Assembly (NCBI GenBank): GCA_020860515.1
Contig: JAJBUG010000091.1
Coordinates: forward strand, 62,001-126,000
DNA from: Bacteroidales bacterium
GTDB lineage: Bacteria > Bacteroidota > Bacteroidia > Bacteroidales > Muribaculaceae
Direction of reading: 5' to 3'
Length of the DNA: 64,000 bases
The position numbers and the translations under genes are program-made. Positions 26,627-35,259 of this stretch are shown here, piece by piece. Numbering within the stretch: position 1 is the stretch's first letter; each line of letters begins with the position of its first letter. The notes under the pieces are model-generated. The model was not told the origin of the DNA and did no database searches. It saw nothing but the letters and a program-made list of their open reading frames with translations.

Positions 26627-26661
26627 TCAATAACGCCATTCCGATGGCTAAATGATAAGAA

Positions 26662-26883
26662 ATGAACCGAGTGCCCAAATCCACATGGCTGCCCATAGTG
26701 CTGCTAATCTACTTAGGAGCGATGGCCTACATAGGCTACGCCGACTATGCCAGCGGAGCCAGCTCAGCCCTGTATTATTTTGGCATCATTGGCATCACTC
26801 TGATCGTTATTCTCACCCTCCACTTCGTGCTCAAGCACAAAGAGCGTCTGCGCCGCGAGCGTGAGGATAACCTAAACCGTTGA
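26662..26883 (+). CDS. small two-helix membrane protein
   Basis: This 73-residue protein has two transmembrane helices (about residues 9-25 and 36-56, PIVLLIYLGAMAYIGY and YFGIIGITLIVILTLHF) and a basic, highly charged tail KHKERLRREREDNLNR. This is a common topology in small Bacteroidetes membrane proteins of unknown function. It lies 35 bases after the exonuclease gene and is followed by a terminator hairpin. Confidence 0.7.
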   Translation: MNRVPKSTWLPIVLLIYLGAMAYIGYADYASGASSALYYFGIIGITLIVILTLHFVLKHKERLRREREDNLNR

Positions 26884-26906
26884 AATTTAAGTTAGTACAA
26901 TTCACC

Positions 26907-26948
26907 GACCTCGATTTGCAAACAAATGCAAACCGAGGTCATTTCTTT
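26907..26948 (+). terminator. terminator of the small membrane protein gene
   Basis: GACCTCGATTTGCA (26907-26920) pairs imperfectly with TGCAAACCGAGGTC (ending 26940), followed by ATTTCTTTTT. Confidence 0.75.
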
Positions 26949-27088
26949 TTGGCCAAAATCCTGATAGCATACCTATCAAAATGTAAGTTCAGGAGGCTGA
27001 TTTTGGCAATTTGTCAGACTTTTGGCTTTAAATCTTCACAATGAGGTAAAATTATGCTAAATTCACGTCATTTTCTTTCATTTTTCCT

Positions 27089-27118
27089 TTGTCACCTTGC
27101 CAAAAATTTGTAATTTTG
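27089..27118 (+). promoter_or_regulatory. orphan Bacteroidetes promoter in a gene-poor stretch
   Basis: TTG (27089-27091) and TAATTTTG (27111-27118) are 19 bases apart, a full consensus match. Downstream only a 31-residue frame at 27132 and no recognised gene follow. It may be the promoter of a lost gene or an unseen small RNA. The rest of 26949-27290 shows nothing I can name. Confidence 0.5.
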
Positions 27119-27290
27119 CATAGTGTTTTTCATGGTATTAGATTTAAGGTTAACTAAGATTGGTTGTCGTGAGGCAATCAATTTTTTATGTCCCTATCCC
27201 CCAGCCCCTTACAAGCCCCAAAACTAAAGATTTAGTGGCTGGGCAACAACTGAGCAACAAAGCCATCTTTATCCCTTATTGGACGCAAAA

Positions 27291-27318
27291 ATCCCGACAT
27301 TCTTGGAAAGTCGGGGAT
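27291..27318 (-). terminator. terminator of the TnpA-like fragment
   Basis: ATCCCGAC (27291-27298) pairs with GTCGGGGAT (27310-27318, one bulge). On the minus strand it is followed by TTTT, 10 bases after the stop of the small TnpA-like frame. Confidence 0.6.
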
Positions 27319-27328
27319 AATGCCTGCT

Positions 27329-27472
27329 TTAACGCTTTTTGCCTTGGAATGTCCACATGTAGAAGCGCTTGTGCTTGATGCCTATTGATGCGCAGTAGTC
27401 GATGACGGACTGGCCGCTGTTCTTCCAGTCGGCGTAGATCGGTTCGAAGTCCGATAGTGTTAGTCGTTTCAT
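27329..27472 (-). mobile_element. truncated IS66 TnpA-like helix-turn-helix protein
   Basis: A 47-residue frame reads MKRLTLSDFEPIYADWKNSG, then QSVIDYCASIGIKHKRFYMW. The pattern F-x3-Y-x2-W-x2-S-G-x-S-V-x-D-Y-C and R-F-Y-x-W is the N-terminus of the IS66 accessory protein TnpA (Orf1). The usual C-terminal half and the TnpB and TnpC genes are missing. I see it as an IS66 relic, though a stand-alone small DNA-binding protein with its own terminator cannot be excluded. Confidence 0.6.
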
Positions 27473-27611
27473 TTTCGCGGTTGTTTTTGGTTCAATCCGC
27501 AAAGTTACTGACTAATTTAATGAAATTTTGGTGGGCAATACCGATAGCTTACGGTTTGTCCTTGGCAAAATCACAATTTGAATTTTTGGAACGCTTGTAC
27601 GGACGGCAAAA

Positions 27612-27977
27612 TCAGCCCTCCTTGTCCCGGTCGTAATGAGGCATGTCTTCGGGGAGCGGGATTGAAATCTCAACCAGGCCCGCTATCTCGCCATCTCGTC
27701 GCCAAGGCGACTGGAATATGAGCTTCTGGATGCCGTGCTTTGTGACTGTGTAGGTGTTTGTCTCGCCCGTGGCAAGCAAACGGCGTATGATGCCGGCGGA
27801 CCTTTCGCCGTGGCAGTTGTAAAGGCTGTGCCCTATCAGGTTGCCGCGCTTGCGGTGGGTTTCTCGGGCACGGTCGTTCATGTAAATTATCATGCCTTCC
27901 TTGTCGCACAGGGTGACGGCGCAGCCTATGCTCCCCATCCAATCCTTTACTTCAGCGGGCAGTTGATGCTCTTCCAT
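27612..27977 (-). CDS. small PAS-fold protein
   Basis: I start at MEEHQLPAEVKDW (27977), 121 residues; the longer open frame has no support upstream. The PAS-like core reads AVTLCDKEGMIIYMNDRARE, LIGHSLYNCH and IFQSPWRRDGEIAGLVEISI. There is no output domain, so it senses something (ligand or redox state) and signals by binding a partner, or has lost its effector. The CH in YNCHGERSA recurs in PAS proteins of this short Bacteroidetes type. Confidence 0.78.
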   Translation of the reverse strand: MEEHQLPAEVKDWMGSIGCAVTLCDKEGMIIYMNDRARETHRKRGNLIGHSLYNCHGERSAGIIRRLLATGETNTYTVTKHGIQKLIFQSPWRRDGEIAGLVEISIPLPEDMPHYDRDKEG

Positions 27978-28095
27978 ACGAAACTTTTTATATTTTTTCA
28001 ATTTTAATTTTGATTGGCAAAAATAGCAAGAATATTCATCTCCACCAAAAAAATGCCGCATGCTGATAATCTCGCCGACAGTGGTTTCCCCCTCC

Positions 28096-28938
28096 TCAGA
28101 AGTCGATTTTGTCAGGATCCAGCCCAGAGCCTCCGCAGTATTCCATGGCATCGATGGCAGCCATGTCCTCCTCGGAGATTATGAAGTCGAAGACTTGGAT
28201 GTTCTCCCTGATGCGCGAGGGGGTCACCGACTTGGGAAGAGGCAGCACTCCGTGCTGAAGCGCCCAGCGGATGCAAATCTGCGCCACCGACTTACCGTAT
28301 TTCCCGGCTATCAGCCTAAGTGTCGCGTTGTCGAGCATGCGTCCCGTGCCAAGGGGCGACCAGGCCTCCACCTGTATCCCGTGCTCCTTGCAGTAGCGCA
28401 CGGTTCCCGGCTGCATGAATCCCGGATGGTATTCTATCTGGTCAACGGCAGGAGCGATTTCCGCATTCAAAAGGAGTGCGTCTAGATGGTGCGGCAAGAA
28501 ATTGCTTACGCCTATCGAGCGAACCCTTCCTTCCCTCACGAGCCTCTCCATGGCTCTCCACGTGTCAGAGTTGATCTCCTTCCAGTTGGGGAATCTGCTC
28601 GGCGAGGCTGGCCAGTGCACCAGGTAGAGGTCAAGGCAGTCGAGGCCCAAGTCCTTGGAGGTCCTCTCGAATGCTCTCAGAGTCGAGTCGTAGCCGCGGT
28701 CAGTGTTCCACACCTTGCTTGTGACCCATATCTTCTGGCGGGGAATGCCGCTTTCCGCGATTCCTTTGCCCACGCTTGCCTCGTTGGCGTAAACCGCAGC
28801 TGCGTCGATGTGCCGATAGCCGTCGGCCAGTGCGCACTTGACGGCCTTGACGGCAGTGTCGCCGTCTGGCGTCTGCCATGTTCCGAATCCAACAGACGGT
28901 ATTTCCAGCCCGTTGTTAAGTCTGAAGCTCTTTTCCAT
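28096..28938 (-). CDS. aldo/keto reductase
   Basis: This 280-residue NADPH-dependent oxidoreductase reduces aldehydes or ketones (2,5-diketogluconate reductase-like size). The catalytic tetrad is visible: Asp and Tyr in HIDAAAVYANEASVG, Lys in WVTSKVWN and His in LYLVHWP. The NADPH-binding C-terminal region is LPKSVTPSRIRENIQVF. It sits in a decayed accessory stretch with no operon partner beyond a possible link to the broken polymerase gene 27 bases upstream. Confidence 0.92.
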   Translation of the reverse strand: MEKSFRLNNGLEIPSVGFGTWQTPDGDTAVKAVKCALADGYRHIDAAAVYANEASVGKGIAESGIPRQKIWVTSKVWNTDRGYDSTLRAFERTSKDLGLDCLDLYLVHWPASPSRFPNWKEINSDTWRAMERLVREGRVRSIGVSNFLPHHLDALLLNAEIAPAVDQIEYHPGFMQPGTVRYCKEHGIQVEAWSPLGTGRMLDNATLRLIAGKYGKSVAQICIRWALQHGVLPLPKSVTPSRIRENIQVFDFIISEEDMAAIDAMEYCGGSGLDPDKIDF

Positions 28939-28965
28939 ATTTGTCTTTGTGTCTTTGCATACATT

Positions 28966-29529
28966 CTAACGCTCTTGCCAAGCCTGTGGTTCATTTGGGA
29001 TGGAGCGCAGGCGCCTATACTGCAGCACCTGGCCGCTGCTGAGCGAATGGGTTTCGGGCTTATAGGCTTTCGCGGCCGCCATGGTTGTCGGCTCCCAGCC
29101 CCACGCGTGGTCGATGAGCAGCGATTCGGGAGCGACGTATTTCAGGTAAATCTGGTATATCCGGGTGCTGTACTCTATGTAATGGGCCATGCGGGGAGGG
29201 GCTATAATGTAATCCACCTCCCAGTCGGGATGGGTGGCAAGCTCCGATTCCGAGCACGACTTGCCGGAGAACCGCCGCGAAGGAATCCGACACAGCCTCT
29301 CGCGGTTGACCTGCCCTATCCGCTGCGAGATCTCGAACAGGCGCGACCGGCCTCCCAGGCCGTAGGCCTTGAGCGGAGGCGAAAGGGCCAGGCCGATGGT
29401 CTTCTCGGTGCGAGAAGCGTCGGCCACCACCAGGTTGGTGTCCAGCGGATCGAGCCCCCTCTCAACGCATTCGCAGCTGGCGTAGAAGCTCTTGAGGTCT
29501 ATGGCGGCGTACAGCCTCGTCTTTTCCAT
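28966..29529 (-). pseudogene. internally deleted Y-family DNA polymerase (UmuC-like)
   Basis: The first about 140 residues match the fingers/palm start of UmuC/ImpB-type translesion polymerases: LYAAIDLKSFYASCECVERG, NLVVADASRTEKTIGLA-like region, and MAHYIEYSTRIYQIYLKYVAPE. Directly after, instead of the catalytic SIDE motif, the sequence jumps to a tail-like KAYKPETHSLSSGQVLQ. That tail is normally several hundred residues further on. The frame is intact at 187 residues, so this is an in-frame deletion that removed the active site. It cannot be a working polymerase. Confidence 0.7.
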
Positions 29530-29889
29530 CGCATCGCAGAATTTTCCTTGGCAAATTTACAAAATAAATCTGACTTGTGCTTGTCCTTGTAATAATATTG
29601 TCAAAAGGAGCTACCGTCCATTCCCAATCGATGAAGCCATTGAAAAAATCAAGGAATTTAGTGATTTTATTTCGAATGTCAACAAAAAGTCAAATAAAAA
29701 TCCGTAAAATTGCAAGCGGTTCCCAACAGAAGAGAGAGAAAAAAACCAAATTCATGATAATGGCGCGTAGCCTCATGCATTATCAATGGGATTGGGAAAA
29801 GCCAACTTGTAATGAAGATTTTTGACAAAAACGTTGAAATCTTCAACAAAAGTTTGTAAATTTGCAAGAAATTCGTGAAGTCTTTATGG
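29530..29889. other. AT-rich intergenic stretch, no gene seen
   Basis: The stretch is AT-rich. It contains only short unsupported frames and a TAAATTTG-like box near 29857-29864, just before the ATPase remnant. Confidence 0.4.
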
Positions 29890-30073
29890 AAAATATATTG
29901 CGACCACACTACTTAAAGAAGAAACTGAGAAACGTGAATTTGGAAATTTGTTAAAAATTAATGATAATTATCCCAAGTACGTGGTATCAATGAACCCGTT
30001 CCTTTCGCCAAAGGATAACTTCGTAGGAATTAAGCATCTGCACTTGCGTGACTTTCTCCTCACCAACTTCTAA
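29890..30073 (+). pseudogene. C-terminal remnant of a DUF4143-type AAA ATPase
   Basis: In frame to the stop at 30071 the DNA encodes EETEKREFGNLLKINDNYPK, YVVSMNP and IKHLHLRDFLL. That is the typical C-terminal end of the ATPase-DUF4143 family common in Bacteroidetes (R-E-x(2)-x-L-x3-D-N-x-P-K-Y-V-x-S-x-D/N). The ATPase domain is absent; an ATG at 29886 is in another frame. It is a decayed tail. Confidence 0.6.
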
Positions 30074-30136
30074 AGACAACCCAAGGATGGAGGAATTAAA
30101 TTTATCTACAAGTTTCTGAGTTTTCCAAACATTAAC

Positions 30137-30193
30137 GGCTCATGCTCAAAAGTCCGTGGCTGACGCTTAGTCACGGACTTTTGAGCATGAGCC
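30137..30193. terminator. 22-base perfect hairpin after the fimbrial operon
   Basis: GGCTCATGCTCAAAAGTCCG and two more bases (30137-30158) pair perfectly with 30172-30193 around a 13-base loop. It lies 20 bases beyond the stop of the last fimbrial gene (minus strand). There is no T tract, so it may be a processing or stabilising hairpin as well as a terminator. Confidence 0.6.
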
Positions 30194-30212
30194 GAAGTTA
30201 GGCGCTTCTCTG

Positions 30213-32057
30213 TTACTGCGATGCGTAGTGCATAGCACCTATATTAAGCACTGGCCGAAGAGTACCGGCCTTAAAAAACTGGAAGTTCGACAATGAAGCT
30301 ACCTCTTTTCCTCCACTCTCGGGAACAAGATACGCTACTATGCGATCTTTATCTGATTTTTCGCCTGAGTTTGCAGAAAATGTACGAGTGACAAATATAG
30401 CCTGGTTAGAACTTAAGGCGGTGACAACGCCATTATTTAAATGATATACATTTGCATTGTTAAGATAGATGGAATGGCCAGTTACAGGATATGTGACCAT
30501 GCATCCATTGAATCCCTCTGAAGTCAAGACAGTAATCTTGTAGGATCCATAGGTTAACTCTTTCATATTTGCTGCAGTTGGAGTGGTCCACATGCCACCA
30601 AGAGTAAGATACACCGGATCTGCATCTGCTATTAAATTCATTCCATAATAGGTTCCATTGTTGCTTTGATAAAAATCATCGCCTTTTTGGAATAGCCCCA
30701 ACAGCAGGGTGTCATCAGAAAGGTTTTTATATTGAGATTCTGATCTGCAAATAGTCCAATACTTCTGGGTTTCCGTTAAGACTTGATCATGAGTATAGTC
30801 ATAAGTTTCAGAAAAGAATTTATAATATGTGTCAGAAGAAAGGTCAGCAGAAAGTATATCAGTGTCATTTTTAGCCACTGGCGTGGGATTCATAGCCTGA
30901 TAGTAGTAGCCCCTCTGTGTTAACTCATTACTTCCAAGGTCGGTTACAGCCCAGCATACGTCGTCCTCAGGTGTCAATCTTAATGCAGGGCGGCAAGTGT
31001 ACTGAGTAAGGTCAAACTTCCAAAACTCGCCATGCTTGAAATCGAAATCGCCAGGCATCTTTAGCTGCCATACGTATCGGTCCTGGGTGCTTTTGCCATG
31101 GCCGGTTGAATAGTCGTTCTTGTCATCGCAGAGCGAAAACAGTATCTCATCCACACCTTCAAGGATATTCTCTTCACAAATGATATAAGCCGTAAAAGTG
31201 GTATTGAGTGATGACTTTTCCGACGCATAACCCAGTAGATAGCGCAACTTCTCGCTACTATTGGCTGCATCCACATCGATAAGTATTTGGGTGGTGTCTC
31301 CCTTATTTGAATTCTCACACTGCAATCTCACCTGGGCGCTATGCTGCAAATCATGACCCTTGAGACCAAATACTCGCAACAAAGCCCCCTCTTTGATGTC
31401 ATAGAGAAAATTATTCATCTTCACTCGCATCACAAAATGCTCGGGATGATAAAAATGTATGTATTGTGTAACATTTCCATACACCAATTCTGGGAAGCTG
31501 GCGCTGGTGGTGCCATCCACATTGGTATTGATGGTATTGTCCTTATAGCTGATTTTGGCTATCATCTTGTCGCCATACTTCAGATGGTCAGTATTGTCAT
31601 CACCGTATTGCACCAAGTATTTTTTCTTCAATGTGGGTGTGTGTTCTATATATTTGCAGTCATCCGACTCTTCAAGTTCCCACACTGCCAGATAGTGCTT
31701 GCTGTTGTCGAGCCTTAACTGCGTGTCGGATATAAACACCCCATAATTCTTACCTGCATATTGGTCCTGAATTGTGAATGTGCCCAATGGAATGCCAGTA
31801 GGCGTGGTGTAATCATCACCAGTAGCCTCATATAGCTTAAAGCTGTCGCCAGAGTCCCATGTGACTTTAAGATTGCCAATTAATCCGCTTTCAAGATATT
31901 CGGGGCTATATGAAACACGCGATAGCGAGCTGCCATCAATCGATGCAGCTATGGCCGAAATTGTGAAGTCGCTCTCCTGACTTAAATCCAATACATCATC
32001 TTCACTGCATGAGGCGAAGAGCAAAGCCAGAAGAAATATGGTAAGAAACTGTTTCAT
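30213..32057 (-). CDS. large fimbrillin-like lipoprotein, probable fimbrial tip or accessory subunit
   Basis: This 614-residue protein has a lipoprotein signal (LLFASC, cysteine at about 17) followed by a fimbrillin-like start: FTISAIAASIDGSSLSRVSY and VTWDSGDSFKLYE, which match the N-terminal beta domain of Bacteroidetes fimbrillin-family proteins. The C-terminal half contains a FISUMP-like region (GMWTTPTAANMKELTYGSYK, then RPVLNIG at the end), so it is probably a two-domain protein with an adhesive tip. It is the last gene of the operon and nearly twice as long as the other subunits. Confidence 0.75.
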   Translation of the reverse strand: MKQFLTIFLLALLFASCSEDDVLDLSQESDFTISAIAASIDGSSLSRVSYSPEYLESGLIGNLKVTWDSGDSFKLYEATGDDYTTPTGIPLGTFTIQDQYAGKNYGVFISDTQLRLDNSKHYLAVWELEESDDCKYIEHTPTLKKKYLVQYGDDNTDHLKYGDKMIAKISYKDNTINTNVDGTTSASFPELVYGNVTQYIHFYHPEHFVMRVKMNNFLYDIKEGALLRVFGLKGHDLQHSAQVRLQCENSNKGDTTQILIDVDAANSSEKLRYLLGYASEKSSLNTTFTAYIICEENILEGVDEILFSLCDDKNDYSTGHGKSTQDRYVWQLKMPGDFDFKHGEFWKFDLTQYTCRPALRLTPEDDVCWAVTDLGSNELTQRGYYYQAMNPTPVAKNDTDILSADLSSDTYYKFFSETYDYTHDQVLTETQKYWTICRSESQYKNLSDDTLLLGLFQKGDDFYQSNNGTYYGMNLIADADPVYLTLGGMWTTPTAANMKELTYGSYKITVLTSEGFNGCMVTYPVTGHSIYLNNANVYHLNNGVVTALSSNQAIFVTRTFSANSGEKSDKDRIVAYLVPESGGKEVASLSNFQFFKAGTLRPVLNIGAMHYASQ

Positions 32058-32072
32058 TGCTAAAATATCGTA

Positions 32073-33086
32073 TTAGTTGTCGGTGGCATAGGAATCCAGG
32101 AAGCAGTGAGTGCAAGCATCGTGGCCTTGGAAATCCATATAGTTGACCTCGATAAGATGTTCGTAAAGCATATAGGAATAATGGTACTCATGACCCTCCT
32201 CCCAATATTGGTCTGTAAGGTCGAGCTGATGGTTGATGTAGGTACACTCCTTGACGTCGCCATTATCATAAGTTACAGTATAAAGCAGACGCACATGGGT
32301 CTGCTCAGAAGGCACCACATATATAAAATGTTCGTGTGCCTCGGTAGTAAGGGGAAAACTTTGGTCGAGTGTGGCAAATAGCTTGTTGTCGTAGGGCTCC
32401 CATGTGCAGTAATCTGAGGTGCGGCCATCATTCCAAATAGTCATCTTGCCCGACAAGGAGCAGCGGGTCACATCCACGCCTGTGATGGTAATATTATTGT
32501 CGCCAAAGCTATCAGCTGCACGTATGCTGAAATATAACTTGGCCAGAGCATGGTTAAACTTCAAATCTTGAGTTTTGGCGCTATTTCCGCATGGAGCATC
32601 AGTGATGGGTATGGCATAGAGCACATCGTCGTCGCCCAGTAATTGATCAGTGAAGTCAATCTCCATATTTTTAAAATCCTCGTCAACCGTTACGGTGCGA
32701 TCTGTCTCGGCGCAATAAGCCATAAATTCCATTGTCCCTGAAAGCGGATAATAGTAATTTTTGGCTATACGCGAGCGATACGGACCCATGTAGGTGAGCG
32801 GAATGTCTTGCTGTCCGTCATACTCCATCGTAGCCCCTGTAAGTGCACGATGGAAAGCTCGAAGCTTGATTTCAATGCTTTCGTCGAGCGGATAATAATA
32901 TGTGGTGGGATTCTCTTCATAAGCTCGCGAAGAGGTAGCGCCAGTGGTGCTGGCTTGTGCCGAGAAACTTAGCTCCCCGTTGGTCACAGTATCATCCGCA
33001 TCAGCGTCGATTGCCGAACCACTGCTACAAGAATACAATGAAGCGAGCAGGGACAATGCCAGTGTGCAGTGTGAGATTTTCTTCAT
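32073..33086 (-). CDS. fimbrillin-family lipoprotein
   Basis: I start at MKKISHCTLALSLLASLYSC (33086). The lipobox cysteine is near residue 20. It is about 337 residues with the fimbrillin (Mfa1/FimA-like) pattern: an early SRAYEENPTTYYYPLD, NYYYPLSGTMEFMAYCAET and FNHALAKLYFSIRA. In this family the lipoprotein is exported, then arginine-specific cleavage frees the donor strand for polymerisation. Arg in SSRAYE is a candidate site. It overlaps or nearly abuts the gene before it. Confidence 0.85.
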   Translation of the reverse strand: MKKISHCTLALSLLASLYSCSSGSAIDADADDTVTNGELSFSAQASTTGATSSRAYEENPTTYYYPLDESIEIKLRAFHRALTGATMEYDGQQDIPLTYMGPYRSRIAKNYYYPLSGTMEFMAYCAETDRTVTVDEDFKNMEIDFTDQLLGDDDVLYAIPITDAPCGNSAKTQDLKFNHALAKLYFSIRAADSFGDNNITITGVDVTRCSLSGKMTIWNDGRTSDYCTWEPYDNKLFATLDQSFPLTTEAHEHFIYVVPSEQTHVRLLYTVTYDNGDVKECTYINHQLDLTDQYWEEGHEYHYSYMLYEHLIEVNYMDFQGHDACTHCFLDSYATDN

Positions 33087-33097
33087 CATAAGTATTA

Positions 33098-34129
33098 TCA
33101 TTCAGTCATTCCTGGTGTCTCTGTGATAGAGCCACCATCCTCCCAGTCCTTGAGGCTGGCGAGTGCATCTATTTCTATTTTCCAATATGCCACGCTGGCC
33201 TCCTCAATTATAAATTCATTGAGCGTGCAAGCAATGTTGTAAGTGTATTCTTTGCCTTGCTCCCATGCGATGGTTGGAAACGACGCTGTATAGGTGAGCG
33301 TAGGCGTGGTATAAAGCGGGCTGTCAGTGCCGTTGCCGTTGTCGATGGTGTAAGTCAGCGTGAACGAGGTTGCCTGCGACTGTGGCACAATGTTGAGCGA
33401 ACAACTCACAGGATTTTCCTCGGTGAACGGTGGCAAATCACTGATGGCAAGGTCGGAGGTTAACCGGGGAGTCCACGAACACACCGGACGGTTTGCATTG
33501 GTGTATGTTACCTGCAATTTCCCGCTAATGTTTGCATCATGCACTGTCAGAGATTGGATATGTAGGCGGTCGATAGTTTCCTGGTCTTCACTCTCAAGGT
33601 TGAATGTCAAGCGAGCAAGCGCATGCACAAAGTTCATGGGGAGTGCCGTAACATACGGACACTCCACACCCGAAATTCTCTCAGAGCACAACACATCGGC
33701 AGTGCCGTCGAGAGTGGTGCCAAAATCGAGGGCAATGCCAGTGAAAGCTGATTTGTCGTCTTCGCTTGAATACACTGCCTGTGGGTGCAAGTCACGATCC
33801 GAGAGCGCGTAGGCCACAAAATCCATGGTGCCCGAACATGGATAATAATAGTCCTGGTCGCGGCCGCTCCATAAGCCATTGTAGCTAAACTCTTTTTCTT
33901 CCTGACTGTTAAAGTAGAAATTATGCTTCTCACCGTCATGATACAAGGCATTCACCCACATGGCATAGGTTGTGGGCATGTCCTCGATGGCTCGCGCCGA
34001 GGCGCCACGGGAGGCGGAACCGGAGAAGCAAATCTTTACTGCTCCGACATCCGCTATTCCGTCGTCGCCTTGGCTGCAAGCCATCAGCAGGATTGCAGAG
34101 ATGTACGATATGTAAAGCGTGTAGTTCAA
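33098..34129 (-). CDS. fimbrillin-family lipoprotein
   Basis: This 343-residue paralogue of the neighbouring subunits has a signal peptide with lipobox (LLMAC, cysteine at 18). It then has RGASARAIEDMPTTYAMWV, YYYPCSGTMDFVAYALSD and NFVHALARLTFNLES. The repeated motif set (Y-Y-Y-P-x-S-G-x-M-x-F-x-A-Y, then F-x-H-A-L-A) links the three subunit genes as a recent family. Ten bases separate it from the subunit gene upstream. Confidence 0.85.
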   Translation of the reverse strand: MNYTLYISYISAILLMACSQGDDGIADVGAVKICFSGSASRGASARAIEDMPTTYAMWVNALYHDGEKHNFYFNSQEEKEFSYNGLWSGRDQDYYYPCSGTMDFVAYALSDRDLHPQAVYSSEDDKSAFTGIALDFGTTLDGTADVLCSERISGVECPYVTALPMNFVHALARLTFNLESEDQETIDRLHIQSLTVHDANISGKLQVTYTNANRPVCSWTPRLTSDLAISDLPPFTEENPVSCSLNIVPQSQATSFTLTYTIDNGNGTDSPLYTTPTLTYTASFPTIAWEQGKEYTYNIACTLNEFIIEEASVAYWKIEIDALASLKDWEDGGSITETPGMTE

Positions 34130-34138
34130 CTTTTTCCT

Positions 34139-35209
34139 TTACTTAATAGGATTGTTCACGTAATTGCTGTCAAAATCAGTTACAGTTGTGGTGAACTGGA
34201 TTTTGTTAGATGTAATTGTGAAGTTGTAGATGTATTTCTTGCCAGCTTCCCACTTGTGACCAGCCAAAGTAGAATTGTCAAGAGTGGTAGTGTATTCAGT
34301 GAAACCAGTGTAAGAATTTTCTCCACTCTTAGTACAATATTTGAAAGTGATTACCTGTTCATCACAAGGGAGTACAAGAATACCCTTAGTTTCAGCACCA
34401 GCTGCGTCACCAAAAGCAATGCCATCATCGCCAATATCCTCATAGGCAGGAAATTCTGCATCTTTCTTAGTGTCATTGGCAGTCCATTCCACATTGTAAT
34501 TATTGTCAGCATCAATGGTCAAATCCATACTTCCCGAAAGATTCACATTCTTTACTTTCACATGGCTGATGAGCATGGCATCGTCCTCGGCATCACTGCT
34601 GCCCTTTAAGAAGTTAACCACTATCCAAGCCAAACCATGACGGAATGACAGCACTGGCTGTGCAAATGTGCCGTTGCTAAGACGTGTAGCACTAGCCACT
34701 GAGCTATAAGTTACATCGGTTTGACCCTTAAGTAATTCGCCAAACTCGAGATTCATTCCAGTGATGCGTTGAGCGTCTTCATCAATACTTACATCTACCT
34801 TTGTTGGCTTTACCTGGTCAAAGTAGTCATTTTCCTGGTCAGAGTAGTCACAGGTATAGGCGATGAAATCCACATCACCACTTGTGGGATAGTAGTAATT
34901 AGCAGTCCAGAAGCGATTGTTTGGGTCAGTTACATTTGGGTTGTAGCAGGTGAACTCTACATTTTTCAGATATTCGTTGTAGCTGGTGGTACCATCATCT
35001 TCTGTGATTTTATTATAGGCTGTGACGTAGATGGGTGTCTTAACCGGAAGAGTTGAGCCGTCGAAGGCGGCACGCGAACTCTTCTGCGTCACGGTCTGCA
35101 GAGTGATGCTTTGCGGAGCCTCCAGCTCCACAATGTCAGTCTCGCTGGTGCAGGCGCCGAGAGCTGCACCAATTGCGACAATGAGATAGATTTTTTTCAT
35201 TTTTTTCAA
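34139..35209 (-). CDS. fimbrillin-family lipoprotein
   Basis: This 356-residue member is the first of three tandem subunit genes. The lipobox LGAC (cysteine near 20) is followed by SITLQTVTQKSSRAAFDG with a possible Arg processing site, NYYYPTSGDVDFIAYTCDY and SFRHGLAWIVVNFLKG. As the subunit closest to the anchor gene it may be the main pilin, but order alone does not prove this. Confidence 0.85.
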   Translation of the reverse strand: MKKMKKIYLIVAIGAALGACTSETDIVELEAPQSITLQTVTQKSSRAAFDGSTLPVKTPIYVTAYNKITEDDGTTSYNEYLKNVEFTCYNPNVTDPNNRFWTANYYYPTSGDVDFIAYTCDYSDQENDYFDQVKPTKVDVSIDEDAQRITGMNLEFGELLKGQTDVTYSSVASATRLSNGTFAQPVLSFRHGLAWIVVNFLKGSSDAEDDAMLISHVKVKNVNLSGSMDLTIDADNNYNVEWTANDTKKDAEFPAYEDIGDDGIAFGDAAGAETKGILVLPCDEQVITFKYCTKSGENSYTGFTEYTTTLDNSTLAGHKWEAGKKYIYNFTITSNKIQFTTTVTDFDSNYVNNPIK

Positions 35210-35259
35210 TTTTTAGTGATAAATATTTGTTTTTATGATGATTTTTTCTGTGTATGAAA

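Noticed and set aside
28486..29592. Plus-strand 368-residue frame across the aldo/keto reductase and the broken polymerase
   Set aside because: It overlaps two better-supported minus-strand frames and shows no family motif.
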